Assembly: GCF_003023845.1 (NCBI RefSeq)
Contig: NZ_PYFT01000001.1
Span: 4,278,001 to 4,342,000, forward strand
DNA from: Adhaeribacter arboris
Lineage (GTDB): Bacteria; Bacteroidota; Bacteroidia; Cytophagales; Hymenobacteraceae
DNA length: 64,000 nt
Reading direction: 5' to 3'
Each line of letters starts with the position of its first letter. Position 1 is the stretch's first letter. Both the position numbers and the translations under genes were made by a program. This document shows, piece after piece, positions 40,128 through 49,482 of this stretch. The notes under the pieces are model-generated. The model saw only the letters and a program-made list of their open reading frames with translations. It ran no database searches and was not told the origin of the DNA.

Positions 40128-41267
40128 TTATTTTAGTAACTCTCTTGATATTACTATTTTCTGAATCTCGGAGGTGCCTTCATAAATTTGCGTAATTTTT
40201 GCGTCGCGCATCAGTCTTTCTACGTGGTATTCTTTCACAAATCCGTAGCCGCCGTGTACTTGCACGGCCTCAATAGTGGTATCCATGGCTACTTTAGAAG
40301 AAAACAATTTCGCCATAGCTCCCGACTTAGCATAATCGCGACCGGCGTCTTTATCAGCGGCCGCTTGTAAGCACAATAGGCGGGCGGCATCTATATACGT
40401 AGCCATATCGGCCAGTTTAAATTGAATGGCTTGGTGCTTGGCTATTTCAACGCCAAACGACTTACGTTCTTTCGCGTATTTAACGGACAACTCGTAAGCG
40501 CCGGACGCAATACCTAAAGCCTGCGCCGCAATACCAATACGTCCGCCGTTCAGCACACTCATGGCAAACTTAAATCCGAAGCCATCTTCCCCAATGCGGT
40601 TCTCTTTGGGCACTTTTACATCGGTAAACATAAGCGAGTGCGTATCGGAACCTCTAATACCTAATTTGTTTTCTTTTTTACCCACTACAAAACCAGGAGT
40701 ATCCCGTTCTACAATAAACGCATTTATGCCTCTATGGCGCTTTTCGGGATAGGTTTGCGCAATAACCAAATAAACACTAGCCGTGCTGCCGTTCGTAATC
40801 CAGTTTTTGGTGCCGTTGATTAAATAATAATCGTCCTGTTCTACAGCGGTGGTACGCTGCATAGTAGCGTCGGAGCCCGCTTCGGGTTCAGATAAACAAA
40901 AAGCTCCAATAATTTCGCCAGTCGCCAGCCTAGTCAAGTATTTTTGCTTTTGTTCTTCGGTACCGTATTTTTCGAGTCCCCAGCACACCAGCGAATTATT
41001 TACCGACATTACCACCGAAGCCGAAGCATCTACCTTCGAAATTTCTTCCATAGCCAGCACGTACGAAATAGTATCCATGCCGCTTCCCCCGTACTTTGGG
41101 TCGACCATCATGCCTAAAAAACCAAGCTCGCCCATTTTTTTTATCTGCTCGGCCGGAAACCTCTGCTGTTCATCCCGTTCAATAACGCCGGGTAATAACT
41201 CGGTTTGGGCAAAATCGCGGGCCGCTTCTTGTACGGCTAGATGTTCTTCGGTTAGTCTGAAATCCAT
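40128..41267 (-). CDS. Acyl-CoA dehydrogenase, short-chain type
   Basis: 379 residues, the usual length. This FAD enzyme introduces the first double bond in acyl-CoA beta-oxidation and passes electrons to ETF. Visible family marks are GAFCLSEPEAGSDA, WITNG for FAD binding, the middle beta domain with GIRGSDTHSLMF, and the C-terminal helix bundle ending QIYEGTSEIQ with catalytic Glu363. That glutamate position fits butyryl/short-chain enzymes rather than isovaleryl- or long-chain ones. It stands alone, without ETF genes beside it. Confidence 0.93.
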   Translation of the reverse strand: MDFRLTEEHLAVQEAARDFAQTELLPGVIERDEQQRFPAEQIKKMGELGFLGMMVDPKYGGSGMDTISYVLAMEEISKVDASASVVMSVNNSLVCWGLEKYGTEEQKQKYLTRLATGEIIGAFCLSEPEAGSDATMQRTTAVEQDDYYLINGTKNWITNGSTASVYLVIAQTYPEKRHRGINAFIVERDTPGFVVGKKENKLGIRGSDTHSLMFTDVKVPKENRIGEDGFGFKFAMSVLNGGRIGIAAQALGIASGAYELSVKYAKERKSFGVEIAKHQAIQFKLADMATYIDAARLLCLQAAADKDAGRDYAKSGAMAKLFSSKVAMDTTIEAVQVHGGYGFVKEYHVERLMRDAKITQIYEGTSEIQKIVISRELLK

Positions 41268-41566
41268 GCTGCTGGTTTATTTTGATAAGGAACACATACT
41301 TTGTTCTTAAGTACCCGAGTTAGTTGAAGTAAAATTTTAGCCTGTTCCCTTCAGGTAAGTCGAATACCAGATACAGTAAATATACGCATACTTTTAAATA
41401 AGTATGCATGCATACCTATTTATTCATATTTTTGGTTCTTCTATCTATTATGGTGTTGTCCCGTTCCCTATTCATTCGGAAGATTTACGCCATAGCCCGC
41501 TGGCTGTAGCTACCACTTACTTAGATTTCTACTTAATAAAGCTTCTGACAAGACAATAAATAAAAA

Positions 41567-41590
41567 CGCCGCTCCTTATAAGGAGCGGCG
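41567..41590 (-). terminator. Terminator at the end of the panC-to-peptidase operon
   Basis: A perfect 24-bp palindrome (12-bp arms) that on the minus strand is followed by TTTTTATTTA. It lies about 30 bp beyond the stop of the zinc peptidase gene. Confidence 0.85.
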
Positions 41591-41620
41591 CAATAAAATC
41601 TATATTTAAGCTGAATTTAC

Positions 41621-42301
41621 TTAATCCCGGCGCCCCATCAAAATAGATACGTAGTATAACAAAGTAGCCAGCGAACCAATAGCAGCCACTACGTAAGTTA
41701 AAGCCGCCCATTTAAGAGAATCTTTCGCCATAGCATGTTCCTGAGTAGTTACTACTCCCCGGCGATCCATCCAAGCCAAGGCCCGGCGACTGGCATCAAA
41801 TTCTACCGGTAAAGTAATAAAGCTAAATAAGGTAGTTAAAGCAAATAAAGCTACGCCAATAGTTAAAGGAATAACACTGGTATTAATCATAAAAATACCG
41901 ATTAATATAATCCATTGCATATACCGCGATGCCACACTCAAAGCCGGCACCATGGCCGAACGGAATTTAAGCATACTATAGGCGGTAGCGTGTTGCACCG
42001 CATGTCCGCACTCGTGCGCAGCTACTGCCGCCGCCGCCGCACTCCGGGAAGCATAAACTCCTTCGCTTAAGTTAACTGTTTTATCTGCCGGGTTATAATG
42101 GTCCGTTAACTGACCTTCGGTAGAAATAACCCGTACATCCCGAATATTATGATCGGCCAGCATCATTTCAGCTATTTCGCGGCCACTTAAACCTGAATGT
42201 AAGCCTACTTGCGAATACTGCGCAAATTTGCTTTTTAGCCGCCAGCTTACAAATAAGCTAACCAGCATTACCAGTATGGCTATTAAATATACTCCACCCA
42301 T
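41621..42301 (-). CDS. YugP-type membrane zinc metallopeptidase
   Basis: 226 residues. The gluzincin-like motif HECGH gives zinc ligands His96 and His100 with Glu97 as the base. Hydrophobic helices lie at about 2-20, 130-165 and 195-215. The family (PF04298-like, YugP) is membrane-embedded and its substrates are not established. It is the last gene of the run panC-panD-flippase-rfaE2 and starts 14 bp after rfaE2 ends. Confidence 0.88.
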   Translation of the reverse strand: MGGVYLIAILVMLVSLFVSWRLKSKFAQYSQVGLHSGLSGREIAEMMLADHNIRDVRVISTEGQLTDHYNPADKTVNLSEGVYASRSAAAAAVAAHECGHAVQHATAYSMLKFRSAMVPALSVASRYMQWIILIGIFMINTSVIPLTIGVALFALTTLFSFITLPVEFDASRRALAWMDRRGVVTTQEHAMAKDSLKWAALTYVVAAIGSLATLLYYVSILMGRRD

Positions 42302-42315
42302 TTTCTTTTCCTTGT

Positions 42316-42804
42316 TTAAATTTGTTGTTTTATTTTCTCGACAATATTTGTAGTTGAATACCCTTTTACGAGTGCAATCGTTTGTACGGTTCCCCCATTT
42401 TTCTGAACGATATCGTGCCCCACAATATTTTCAATGGCATAATCATCGCCTTTTACCAGAATATCCGGCTTAACCACGGCAATTAACTCGTACGGAGTAT
42501 CTTCCGCAAACAATATTACCATATCCACAAACAACAAGGATGCCATTACCCTGGCTCGTGACATTTCGTCCTGAAGGGGCCTTTCCGAACCTTTTAAGCG
42601 GCTTATTGAGGCATCTGTGTTTAAACCGAGAACCAATTTATTGCCTAAATGGCGGGCTTTTTCCAGGTAATCTACGTGGCCCAAGTGTAAAATATCAAAA
42701 CACCCGTTGGTAAATACAATAGTATCTCCTTCCTCTTGCCACCGCCGAATAGTAGCTAAAGCCGTTGATACATCTTTAAAAATTTTACTTTGAGCGTTTA
42801 TCAT
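42316..42804 (-). CDS. rfaE2: D-glycero-beta-D-manno-heptose 1-phosphate adenylyltransferase
   Basis: 162 residues from ATG 42804; an upstream TTG at 42810 is the alternative. It is a nucleotidyltransferase domain of the cytidylyltransferase superfamily: FTNGCFDILHLGH holds the HxGH motif (His40 and His43), and the second motif reads GSERPLQDEMSRA. It corresponds to the C-terminal half of E. coli HldE and makes ADP-heptose for lipopolysaccharide core. The kinase half is absent and would have to be a separate gene. The first codons overlap the end of the flippase gene by about 20 bp. Confidence 0.88.
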   Translation of the reverse strand: MINAQSKIFKDVSTALATIRRWQEEGDTIVFTNGCFDILHLGHVDYLEKARHLGNKLVLGLNTDASISRLKGSERPLQDEMSRARVMASLLFVDMVILFAEDTPYELIAVVKPDILVKGDDYAIENIVGHDIVQKNGGTVQTIALVKGYSTTNIVEKIKQQI

Positions 42805-43840
42805 AAACAACTGAATTTAATTCGGACTGGAGCACTGGTGTTGGTTTTACGGGCGCCCGATTCAGCATGCTATAAATGAAGCTGATACCGCCTAGTATAA
42901 CTACTAACAAGGTTTGCGAAGTATGCGTTAGTAAGGCATAGGCCATGCCGGTTTCTTTGGATAAGCCATAAAGCAACAGGGTAGAACGGACCATTATATG
43001 AAATACCCCAATACCGCCTTGCACGGGAGCACTCATTCCTAAACTCCCTACCACCAAGACCGATAAAGCCGCGCCTAAACTTAAATTTCCGGTACCAGGC
43101 AAGGCTAGAAAACCCACGTAGCCGGTAAAATAATACGTAAGCCATACAAAAAGTGTGTGCGCTACAAAAACGAACTTATTTTTCAGTTTGGCAATACTAA
43201 GCACCCCTTCGGCTACACCAATTAAGAAATCGCGTATTTTCCAGTATAAGGGATTATTTTTTAACTTTTCCCGGAAGGTATATAGCAGCGCAAGTCCTAA
43301 AATAAAAACCAAAACAGCAGCCCCCCCTAACCGATACAGTAGATCACTTTTAGCTTCGTAATCGGCGACCTTTGTCGAAAACAAATTCCAGAAGAAAGCG
43401 TGAATTCGATCAAATTCTATTAAGAAAGCGGCTCCAGTTAGTAGCAGCAGCATTAACATATCAAGCAACCTTTCGGTAATAACTGTTCCGAAGGACGCTT
43501 TTACCGCTACGTTACTCGTTTTACTTAAAATACTGCAGCGTATTACTTCTCCGGCTCGGGGTAAAACTAAATTAGCCAGATAACCTACCATCATGGCATG
43601 GTACGTTTCGAAAATAGTAAGGCGATATCCCAAGGGCTCTAACTGCATCTTCCACCGGTAAGCCCGACTAAAATAACCAGTTATACCCAGCAAAAGCGAA
43701 ACTCCAATCCAGAAATAATTAACGTGCTGTAATTGCTTCCACACCAAAGCAAAATCAATTCCCTTTAGTGCGTACCACATCAGGAAAACCGACAAACCTG
43801 CTAATAGAAGATATTTACCGATAGTAAGAAGCTTTTTCAT
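42785..43840 (-). CDS. Lysylphosphatidylglycerol synthase TM-region/flippase-like membrane protein
   Basis: 351 residues with about eight hydrophobic helices spread along the length. Motifs include FSRAYRWKMQL near residue 60 and GEVIRCSIL near 100, and SAPVQGGIGVFH near 280, all typical of the UPF0104 membrane family related to the MprF flippase part. The enzymatic aminoacyl-transfer domain is absent. It may move a lipid-linked substrate across the inner membrane; the substrate is unknown. It lies between panD and rfaE2 in an operon-like row. Confidence 0.85.
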   Translation of the reverse strand: MKKLLTIGKYLLLAGLSVFLMWYALKGIDFALVWKQLQHVNYFWIGVSLLLGITGYFSRAYRWKMQLEPLGYRLTIFETYHAMMVGYLANLVLPRAGEVIRCSILSKTSNVAVKASFGTVITERLLDMLMLLLLTGAAFLIEFDRIHAFFWNLFSTKVADYEAKSDLLYRLGGAAVLVFILGLALLYTFREKLKNNPLYWKIRDFLIGVAEGVLSIAKLKNKFVFVAHTLFVWLTYYFTGYVGFLALPGTGNLSLGAALSVLVVGSLGMSAPVQGGIGVFHIMVRSTLLLYGLSKETGMAYALLTHTSQTLLVVILGGISFIYSMLNRAPVKPTPVLQSELNSVVYDKRSK

Positions 43841-43858
43841 AAACGCTATTCTTGCTGC

Positions 43859-44206
43859 CTAAATCAGCCGGTTATTTTGGTCAGGAAATATAAGAGTTGG
43901 TACGTGCGTTTTGGCTTCGCTAAAATCAATTAAGCAGTACGAAATAACAATTACAATATCACCTACCTGTACTTTACGGGCCGCCGGACCGTTCAGGCAT
44001 ACGACACCGGTTCCTCGTTCCCCTTTAATCACGTACGTTTCAAAACGTTCGCCGTTATTGATATTTACAATCTGTACTTTCTCGTTTTCTACCAGATTAG
44101 CAGCATCAATCAAATCTTCATCAATGGTAATACTGCCCACATAATGCAGTTCGGCCTGAGTAACTTTTACCCGATGAATCTTTGATTTTAAAACTTCTAT
44201 TTGCAT
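43859..44206 (-). CDS. panD: Aspartate 1-decarboxylase
   Basis: 115 residues. It makes beta-alanine from L-aspartate for pantothenate synthesis. The precursor cleaves itself at Gly24-Ser25 ([11 protein letters not shown]), turning Ser25 into the pyruvoyl cofactor. Lys9, in [10 protein letters not shown], is the conserved active-site lysine region. [19 protein letters not shown] is characteristic of the family. The gene follows panC on the same strand, 112 bp downstream, with its own likely -7 box. Confidence 0.96.
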   Translation of the reverse strand: MQIEVLKSKIHRVKVTQAELHYVGSITIDEDLIDAANLVENEKVQIVNINNGERFETYVIKGERGTGVVCLNGPAARKVQVGDIVIVISYCLIDFSEAKTHVPTLIFPDQNNRLI

Positions 44207-44235
44207 ATATTTTTCTCTTTCGCTTAAATTGGCCG

Positions 44236-44243
44236 CAAAGGTA
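44236..44243 (-). promoter_or_regulatory. Bacteroidota -7 box before panD
   Basis: The minus strand reads TACCTTTG, an exact TAnnTTTG match, about 30 bp before the panD ATG. A TTG that could serve as -33 is 24 bp upstream, longer than usual, so only the -7 element is well supported. Confidence 0.55.
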
Positions 44244-44318
44244 CATATTTTTGTTTTACCCGATAGTCAACCATAACCCTTGAACTTTTACCTTTACAAA
44301 AGCTGCTCACTACCTCCT

Positions 44319-45167
44319 TTATAAAGCGTCTACTATCACATTATCTATCAGGCGCACATTATCCAGGTAAGCTGCCAAACATAGAGCTGCTGGCCGGGTA
44401 AAACCCGAAGCAGGTTGTAACGTTTCTGCGTCCACTATTTCAAAATACTCGGGAGTAATTTCCGGGTACTGTTGTAAGAACGTTTTTACTGTATTTTTAA
44501 TTTCCTGAATGGTAGCACTCCTGCGTTCGGCGAGTTGTTTTCCTAGCTGCAGCGCTTTATAAAGCTGGGGAGCTATTTGGCGCCCGGTTGGTGTTAACCG
44601 CTGGTTTCTGGATGATAAGGCTAATCCATCTGCTTCTCGCACCACCGCATGACAAACCAGTTCTAAGTCAAAGTTAAGATCTTGCACTAATTGCCGTATA
44701 ATAGCAAATTGCTGTAAGTCTTTCTGTCCGAAATAAGCTTTGTGGGGTTTTACCAAATGAAATAATTTACTCACTACCGTAGCTACTCCGTTAAAATGGC
44801 TCGGCCGGTAAAAACCTTCCATTACTTGTTCCAACGCTCCAAAGTTAAACTTAAGTAAAGCTGGTTGTTCGTACATTGCCGTTGCTTCCGGCATAAACAA
44901 GATATCGCAGCTATTCTCTTGCAATAAGGCTACATCTTTCTCAGTTGTTTTAGGATATAACCGATAATCTTCGGCATTATTAAATTGTATGGGGTTAACA
45001 AAAATGCTACAAACTGTTACGGCGGTATCGCGGGTGGCGGTACGTAATAACTGTAAATGCCCTGCATGCAAAGCTCCCATAGTGGGCACAAATCCAATCG
45101 TTTTTCCGGTAGCCCGTATTTGCTCGGTGAGTAGTTTAATATCTGACAGATGCGTAATTACTTGCAT
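44319..45167 (-). CDS. panC: Pantoate-beta-alanine ligase
   Basis: 282 residues. It joins pantoate to beta-alanine using ATP, the last step of pantothenate synthesis. Residues 28-37, PTMGALHAGH, carry the HxGH nucleotide-binding signature. YFGQKDLQQ, VCHAVVREADGLALSSRN and KALQL are also typical. panC is followed by panD, so the two enzymes that make and use beta-alanine are co-transcribed. The promoter lies in the gap shared with the divergent starch-synthase-like gene. Confidence 0.96.
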   Translation of the reverse strand: MQVITHLSDIKLLTEQIRATGKTIGFVPTMGALHAGHLQLLRTATRDTAVTVCSIFVNPIQFNNAEDYRLYPKTTEKDVALLQENSCDILFMPEATAMYEQPALLKFNFGALEQVMEGFYRPSHFNGVATVVSKLFHLVKPHKAYFGQKDLQQFAIIRQLVQDLNFDLELVCHAVVREADGLALSSRNQRLTPTGRQIAPQLYKALQLGKQLAERRSATIQEIKNTVKTFLQQYPEITPEYFEIVDAETLQPASGFTRPAALCLAAYLDNVRLIDNVIVDAL

Positions 45168-45224
45168 TAATTTTTGAGAATGTTTAGCCTAAAAAGTAGT
45201 AAGCTTAAGTTTTAGATAAATAAA

Positions 45225-45255
45225 TTGAAAATATGATAAAATTTTTGTAATTTTG
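45225..45255 (+). promoter_or_regulatory. Complete Bacteroidota promoter for the gene at 45310
   Basis: TTG at 45225-45227 (-33) and TAATTTTG at 45248-45255 (-7) are separated by 20 bp, matching the TTG-N19/20-TAnnTTTG pattern. The predicted start is about 50 bp before the ATG. Confidence 0.7.
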
Positions 45256-45309
45256 TGCTGCCGAATAGTGTTGCCCATTATTTCTCATCATTAAAATAGT
45301 CAAAAACCT

Positions 45310-46128
45310 ATGTCAAAACTTCGCATTTTATACGCTGCAACAGAAATTAATCCGTTTTTGCAAACCACCCAGGTATCCGAGTTTTTAAGGATGCTGCCCC
45401 AAGGCATGCAGGAACGCGGAATGGAAATCCGGATTTTTGTCCCGAGATTCGGATTGATCAACGAGCGTAAAAATCGTTTACACGAAGTAGTAAGATTGTC
45501 TGGTATTAACATTGCCGTAGGTGAAGAAGAAAAACCGCTTATTATTAAAGTTGCCTCTATTCCAAATGCAAAGCTACAGGTATATTTTATAGATAACGAA
45601 GACTATTTCCATCGGAAATCAGTTTTAGTAGACAAAGACAACAAATTTTATACAGATAACGATGAACGGGCTATCTTTTTCTGTAAAGGCGTGCTGGAAA
45701 CCGTTAAAAAATTAGGCTGGTCGCCGGATATTGTGCATTGTAATGACTGGATGACTGGTTTAATTCCGATGTATTTAAAAACTACTTATAAAAAAGATCC
45801 GATTTTTAAAGATGCGAAATCCATCTTTACCGTTTACAATAATGAGTTCGATTACAAATTTGAAGGTGATTTGCTTGAAAAAGTAAAAATGTTGGACATT
45901 GACGATGATATGTTGACTCATTTAAAGACGGCTGATTTTGGTGGTTTTGTGAAAGTTGGTATGGAATATGCTGATTTGGTTTCTAAATCGCACGAAGAGA
46001 ATTTTAGTGAGAACATTAATGCTTTATTCAAAGAATTTTGCTCTACTAAACCTATTAACCAGATTGATTCTTCGGACGAAAACTTTTTAGATTCTTACTA
46101 TAATCTTTATAATGAATTGGCTAATTAA
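45310..46128 (+). CDS. Starch/glycogen-synthase-like protein, N-terminal domain only
   Basis: 272 residues resembling the N-terminal GT5 catalytic half of glycogen synthase: KLRILYAATEINPFLQTTQ at the start, FVPRFG, and the pattern DIVHCNDWMTGLIPMYLKT. The sugar-donor half (the second Rossmann domain with KTGGL/EPCG features) is missing, so it is unlikely to be an ordinary glycogen synthase. It overlaps the DUF4270 gene by 17 bp and precedes glmS. The role may be regulatory or in glucosamine-related metabolism; this is unproven. Confidence 0.75.
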   Translation: MSKLRILYAATEINPFLQTTQVSEFLRMLPQGMQERGMEIRIFVPRFGLINERKNRLHEVVRLSGINIAVGEEEKPLIIKVASIPNAKLQVYFIDNEDYFHRKSVLVDKDNKFYTDNDERAIFFCKGVLETVKKLGWSPDIVHCNDWMTGLIPMYLKTTYKKDPIFKDAKSIFTVYNNEFDYKFEGDLLEKVKMLDIDDDMLTHLKTADFGGFVKVGMEYADLVSKSHEENFSENINALFKEFCSTKPINQIDSSDENFLDSYYNLYNELAN

Positions 46129-47524
46129 GCGACCTTACATTTTTGTTTTAGCTCTTGTTTCTCTTTTTTCCTGCAATGACTCAAATGATTTAGGTACCGC
46201 TTATGAGGGAAGCCTTGTAGATGCCGTTTTTACCGATACCATAAGTATTAAAGCTTCTACCGTTTTAGCAAATGATTCTATTATAGGCTACCGGATAGGC
46301 AATTTATTGGTTGGAACCTTTACAACAGTTCAAACAGGTACCACTACGGCTAAATCGTATTTAGCCGTAGGTCCTACAGGCGGAACCATTGCTGCTAATG
46401 CCGGAACGCCTGATTCGGTAATATTATCATTAGATTACGGTGAATATTACGGAGATACCACGAAGAACTATACAGTTGAAGTGCGGGAATTAGGTACTCT
46501 TTTTAAAGCGGAAGCTACTTATTACACCAACAATAATAACAATTTAGAAGCACTACCTAATTTAATAGGGTCTGCCACTTTTCTGCCTACTCCTAAGAAA
46601 ACACGTACAGTTAAAGATGCTAAATCAGGAGTAGAAACAAAGTATTCCATACCTGTTCGGATTAAACTTAATAATGAGTTGGGCCAGCGGATAATGAGCT
46701 TACCTGCTGCTACTTTAAGTAATCCTGTCGAGTTTGCTAAAACGTTTAAAGGTATTGTTATTAGTGCTGGCTCAAACACGAATGCCGCAATTGGGTTTGC
46801 GCCGGATGCCGATAGTACTTATTTACGGATTTACTATACTTCGTCGGATAATAAAAAGCAAAAATATGATTTAGCTATTAGTGGTAGCAACGACCGACTA
46901 AATCAAGTTACAAGTAATTTAACTGGTAGCGCACTGGCTGCTCTCCATAATTCCGGAGATTCCCTTAATTCAGGTGCCACAAACAGCGAGACGTATCTGC
47001 AGGAAAGCACGGGTATTCTTACAAAGATTTCTTTCCCTTATCTTAACCGTTTCCGGGAGAAGCTTAATTTAATTGATGTAGCGGTTAACCGGGCTGAATT
47101 AATTATTCCCGTAAAAGACAACGCTTTTTATTTACCATCGCCGGCAGCCTATTTAGTAGAAACTAATAAATCTAATAGAATTCTTAAAACTGCTGGTTTG
47201 CCTCGGGTAGTTACAGAAGATCCATTAGAAACGCTTTCCCGTGGCGATAACACGCCGCAAGCGGCAGCTATCCGCTATAATAAAGATAAAAAAGCTTATA
47301 TTGTTAATGTTACCAGATATGTGCAGGATTTAATTTATGGTAAACAATCTGTTTACCATAAATTAACGAGCAAGAATTTACTACTAGTACCCACTTCCCG
47401 AACTGGGATTCTAGATGCTACTGGTAAAACTGTATTGGAAGCTACTGGTCTTTATTCATCGATTCTGCAAATAAGTGGACCAAATAAAATAAAGCTTCGT
47501 CTTTATTTCTCTAAAACAAACTAA
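46112..47524 (+). CDS. DUF4270 lipoprotein
   Basis: 470 residues. It starts MNWLIKRP with a short hydrophobic region and lipobox LFSC, so a lipoprotein. The mature part is rich in beta strands and threonine/serine (TISIKASTVLANDSIIGYRI, RVKLRLYFSKT at the end), matching DUF4270, a Bacteroidota cell-surface family of unknown function. The start lies 17 bp inside the preceding gene. Together with glmS it is a conserved-looking trio. Confidence 0.85.
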   Translation: MNWLIKRPYIFVLALVSLFSCNDSNDLGTAYEGSLVDAVFTDTISIKASTVLANDSIIGYRIGNLLVGTFTTVQTGTTTAKSYLAVGPTGGTIAANAGTPDSVILSLDYGEYYGDTTKNYTVEVRELGTLFKAEATYYTNNNNNLEALPNLIGSATFLPTPKKTRTVKDAKSGVETKYSIPVRIKLNNELGQRIMSLPAATLSNPVEFAKTFKGIVISAGSNTNAAIGFAPDADSTYLRIYYTSSDNKKQKYDLAISGSNDRLNQVTSNLTGSALAALHNSGDSLNSGATNSETYLQESTGILTKISFPYLNRFREKLNLIDVAVNRAELIIPVKDNAFYLPSPAAYLVETNKSNRILKTAGLPRVVTEDPLETLSRGDNTPQAAAIRYNKDKKAYIVNVTRYVQDLIYGKQSVYHKLTSKNLLLVPTSRTGILDATGKTVLEATGLYSSILQISGPNKIKLRLYFSKTN

Positions 47525-47582
47525 TCTGTTTAATCAACTCAACTAATGAAATAATTTTTAACTCATTTAATATTTTAATTTT

Positions 47583-49418
47583 ATGTGCGGCATTGTAGCA
47601 TATGTAGGGTACCGTGAGGCTTGTCCTATTATAATCAAAGGTTTAAAGCGTTTAGAATATCGAGGTTATGATAGTGCCGGTATTGCTTTACTGAACGGTA
47701 ACTTAAACGTTTATAAGAAAAAAGGGAAAGTTAGCGAACTCGAAAACTTCATCTCTGATAAAAATACCCATAGCCATATTGGGATGGGCCATACCCGTTG
47801 GGCTACTCACGGAGAACCTAATGATGTTAATGCGCACCCCCATTATTCTAGTTCTAAAAAAATTGCTATCATCCATAATGGCATTATTGAGAATTATGGA
47901 TCATTAAAACAACATTTAATAAATAAAGGATATGAGTTCCACAGCGATACTGATTCTGAAGTATTTATTAACTTAATTGAAGATATTCGCGAAAACAGTA
48001 ATATTTCGCTAGCAGAAGCAGTTAGGTTAGCTCTGCACGAAGTAGTAGGCGCTTACGCTATTGTTGTTATATCTCATGATTCTCCTAATCAATTAATTGC
48101 AGCTCGCAAAGGTAGTCCACTGGTAATTGGCGTAGGTAAAGATGAATTCTTTCTGGCCTCAGATGCTACTCCTATTATTGAGTACACCAATGAAGTAGTA
48201 TACTTGAACGATTATGAATTAGCTGTTATCCGGGATGGCAAGCTGGATATTCGTACGCGCGAAGATGTGTCGCAAACTCCTTACATTCAAAAACTGGAGC
48301 TCGAACTCGAATCTATTGAAAAGGGGGGTTATCCGCATTTTATGCTGAAAGAAATTTTTGAGCAACCACGCTCTATTTTAGATAGCATGCGCGGTAGATT
48401 AGTAGCCGAAAACAGTCATTTAGTGATGGCTAGTGTTATTGAATTTGAAAACAAATTTAAGAATGCGGATCGGATACTTATTGTAGCTTGTGGTACTTCG
48501 TGGCATGCTGGTTTAGTAGCTGAGTATTTAATTGAAGAATTTGCCCGTGTTCCCGTTGAAGTAGAATATGCTTCGGAGTTTCGGTACCGGAACCCGATTA
48601 TTAAAGAAGGTGATATAGTAATAGCTATTTCCCAATCTGGCGAAACAGCCGATACCTTGGCTGCAATTGAATTGGCGAAATCGAAGGGCGCCATGATTTT
48701 TGGGGTTTGCAACGTAGTTGGTTCTTCTATTGCGCGTGCTACAGATGCAGGCGCCTATACCCATGCCGGGCCGGAGATTGGAGTAGCCAGTACAAAAGCC
48801 TTTACCGCGCAGGTAACAGTTTTAACACTGCTTGCCATGATGATCGCGGAAAAACGCGGTACAATTGAAACATCTACCTTACGGCAACTTATGTTGGAAA
48901 TGGAGCAAATTCCGACTAAAGTAGAAAAAGCTTTACAGTTAGACACTGAAATAAAGGTTATTTCGGAAATATTTAAAGATGCTGCTAACTTCCTGTATCT
49001 AGGTCGTGGATTTAACTTCCCGGTAGCCCTGGAAGGAGCATTAAAATTAAAAGAAATTTCCTACATCCATGCGGAAGGATACCCAGCCGCGGAAATGAAA
49101 CACGGCCCTATTGCTCTTATTGACGCTAATATGCCAGTAGTAGTAATTGCTACAAAAGATTCATCTTACGAGAAAATTGTTTCTAATATTCAGGAAGTAA
49201 AAGCTCGTAAAGGTCGGATTATCGCTATTGTAACGGAAGGCGATGCCGTTATTCCGGATATGGCTGAGTTCGTTATTGAGGTTCCGGATACGCATGAAGC
49301 ATTAACGCCCTTGCTTTCTGTAATTCCATTACAATTACTTTCTTACCATATTGCGGTTATGCGGGGTTGCAACGTAGACCAACCACGTAATTTAGCTAAA
49401 TCTGTTACAGTTGAATAA
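47583..49418 (+). CDS. glmS: Glutamine-fructose-6-phosphate aminotransferase
   Basis: 611 residues, the full family length. It transfers glutamine nitrogen to fructose-6-phosphate, giving glucosamine-6-phosphate for peptidoglycan and lipopolysaccharide. Cys2 after the start Met (MCGIVAYVG) is the glutaminase nucleophile; GHTRWATHGEPN and RLEYRGYDSAGIA are diagnostic. Two SIS sugar-isomerase domains follow, with ACGTSWHAGL, AISQSGETADTLAA and the C-terminal PRNLAKSVTVE. The gene is preceded by DUF4270, and a strong hairpin follows. No glmS ribozyme-like leader is evident in the 58 bp upstream. Confidence 0.97.
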   Translation: MCGIVAYVGYREACPIIIKGLKRLEYRGYDSAGIALLNGNLNVYKKKGKVSELENFISDKNTHSHIGMGHTRWATHGEPNDVNAHPHYSSSKKIAIIHNGIIENYGSLKQHLINKGYEFHSDTDSEVFINLIEDIRENSNISLAEAVRLALHEVVGAYAIVVISHDSPNQLIAARKGSPLVIGVGKDEFFLASDATPIIEYTNEVVYLNDYELAVIRDGKLDIRTREDVSQTPYIQKLELELESIEKGGYPHFMLKEIFEQPRSILDSMRGRLVAENSHLVMASVIEFENKFKNADRILIVACGTSWHAGLVAEYLIEEFARVPVEVEYASEFRYRNPIIKEGDIVIAISQSGETADTLAAIELAKSKGAMIFGVCNVVGSSIARATDAGAYTHAGPEIGVASTKAFTAQVTVLTLLAMMIAEKRGTIETSTLRQLMLEMEQIPTKVEKALQLDTEIKVISEIFKDAANFLYLGRGFNFPVALEGALKLKEISYIHAEGYPAAEMKHGPIALIDANMPVVVIATKDSSYEKIVSNIQEVKARKGRIIAIVTEGDAVIPDMAEFVIEVPDTHEALTPLLSVIPLQLLSYHIAVMRGCNVDQPRNLAKSVTVE

Positions 49419-49438
49419 CTTTCGGTTATTCAAGTACT

Positions 49439-49478
49439 CATAAACAAAAAGAGCCTTAAGTGGCTCTTTTTGTTTATG
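49439..49478. terminator. Bidirectional terminator after glmS
   Basis: Perfect 17-bp arms 49439-49455 and 49462-49478 with a 6-base loop, with A-rich and T-rich outer ends. It lies between glmS and the convergent dehydrogenase gene. Confidence 0.85.
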
Positions 49479-49482
49479 GTAT

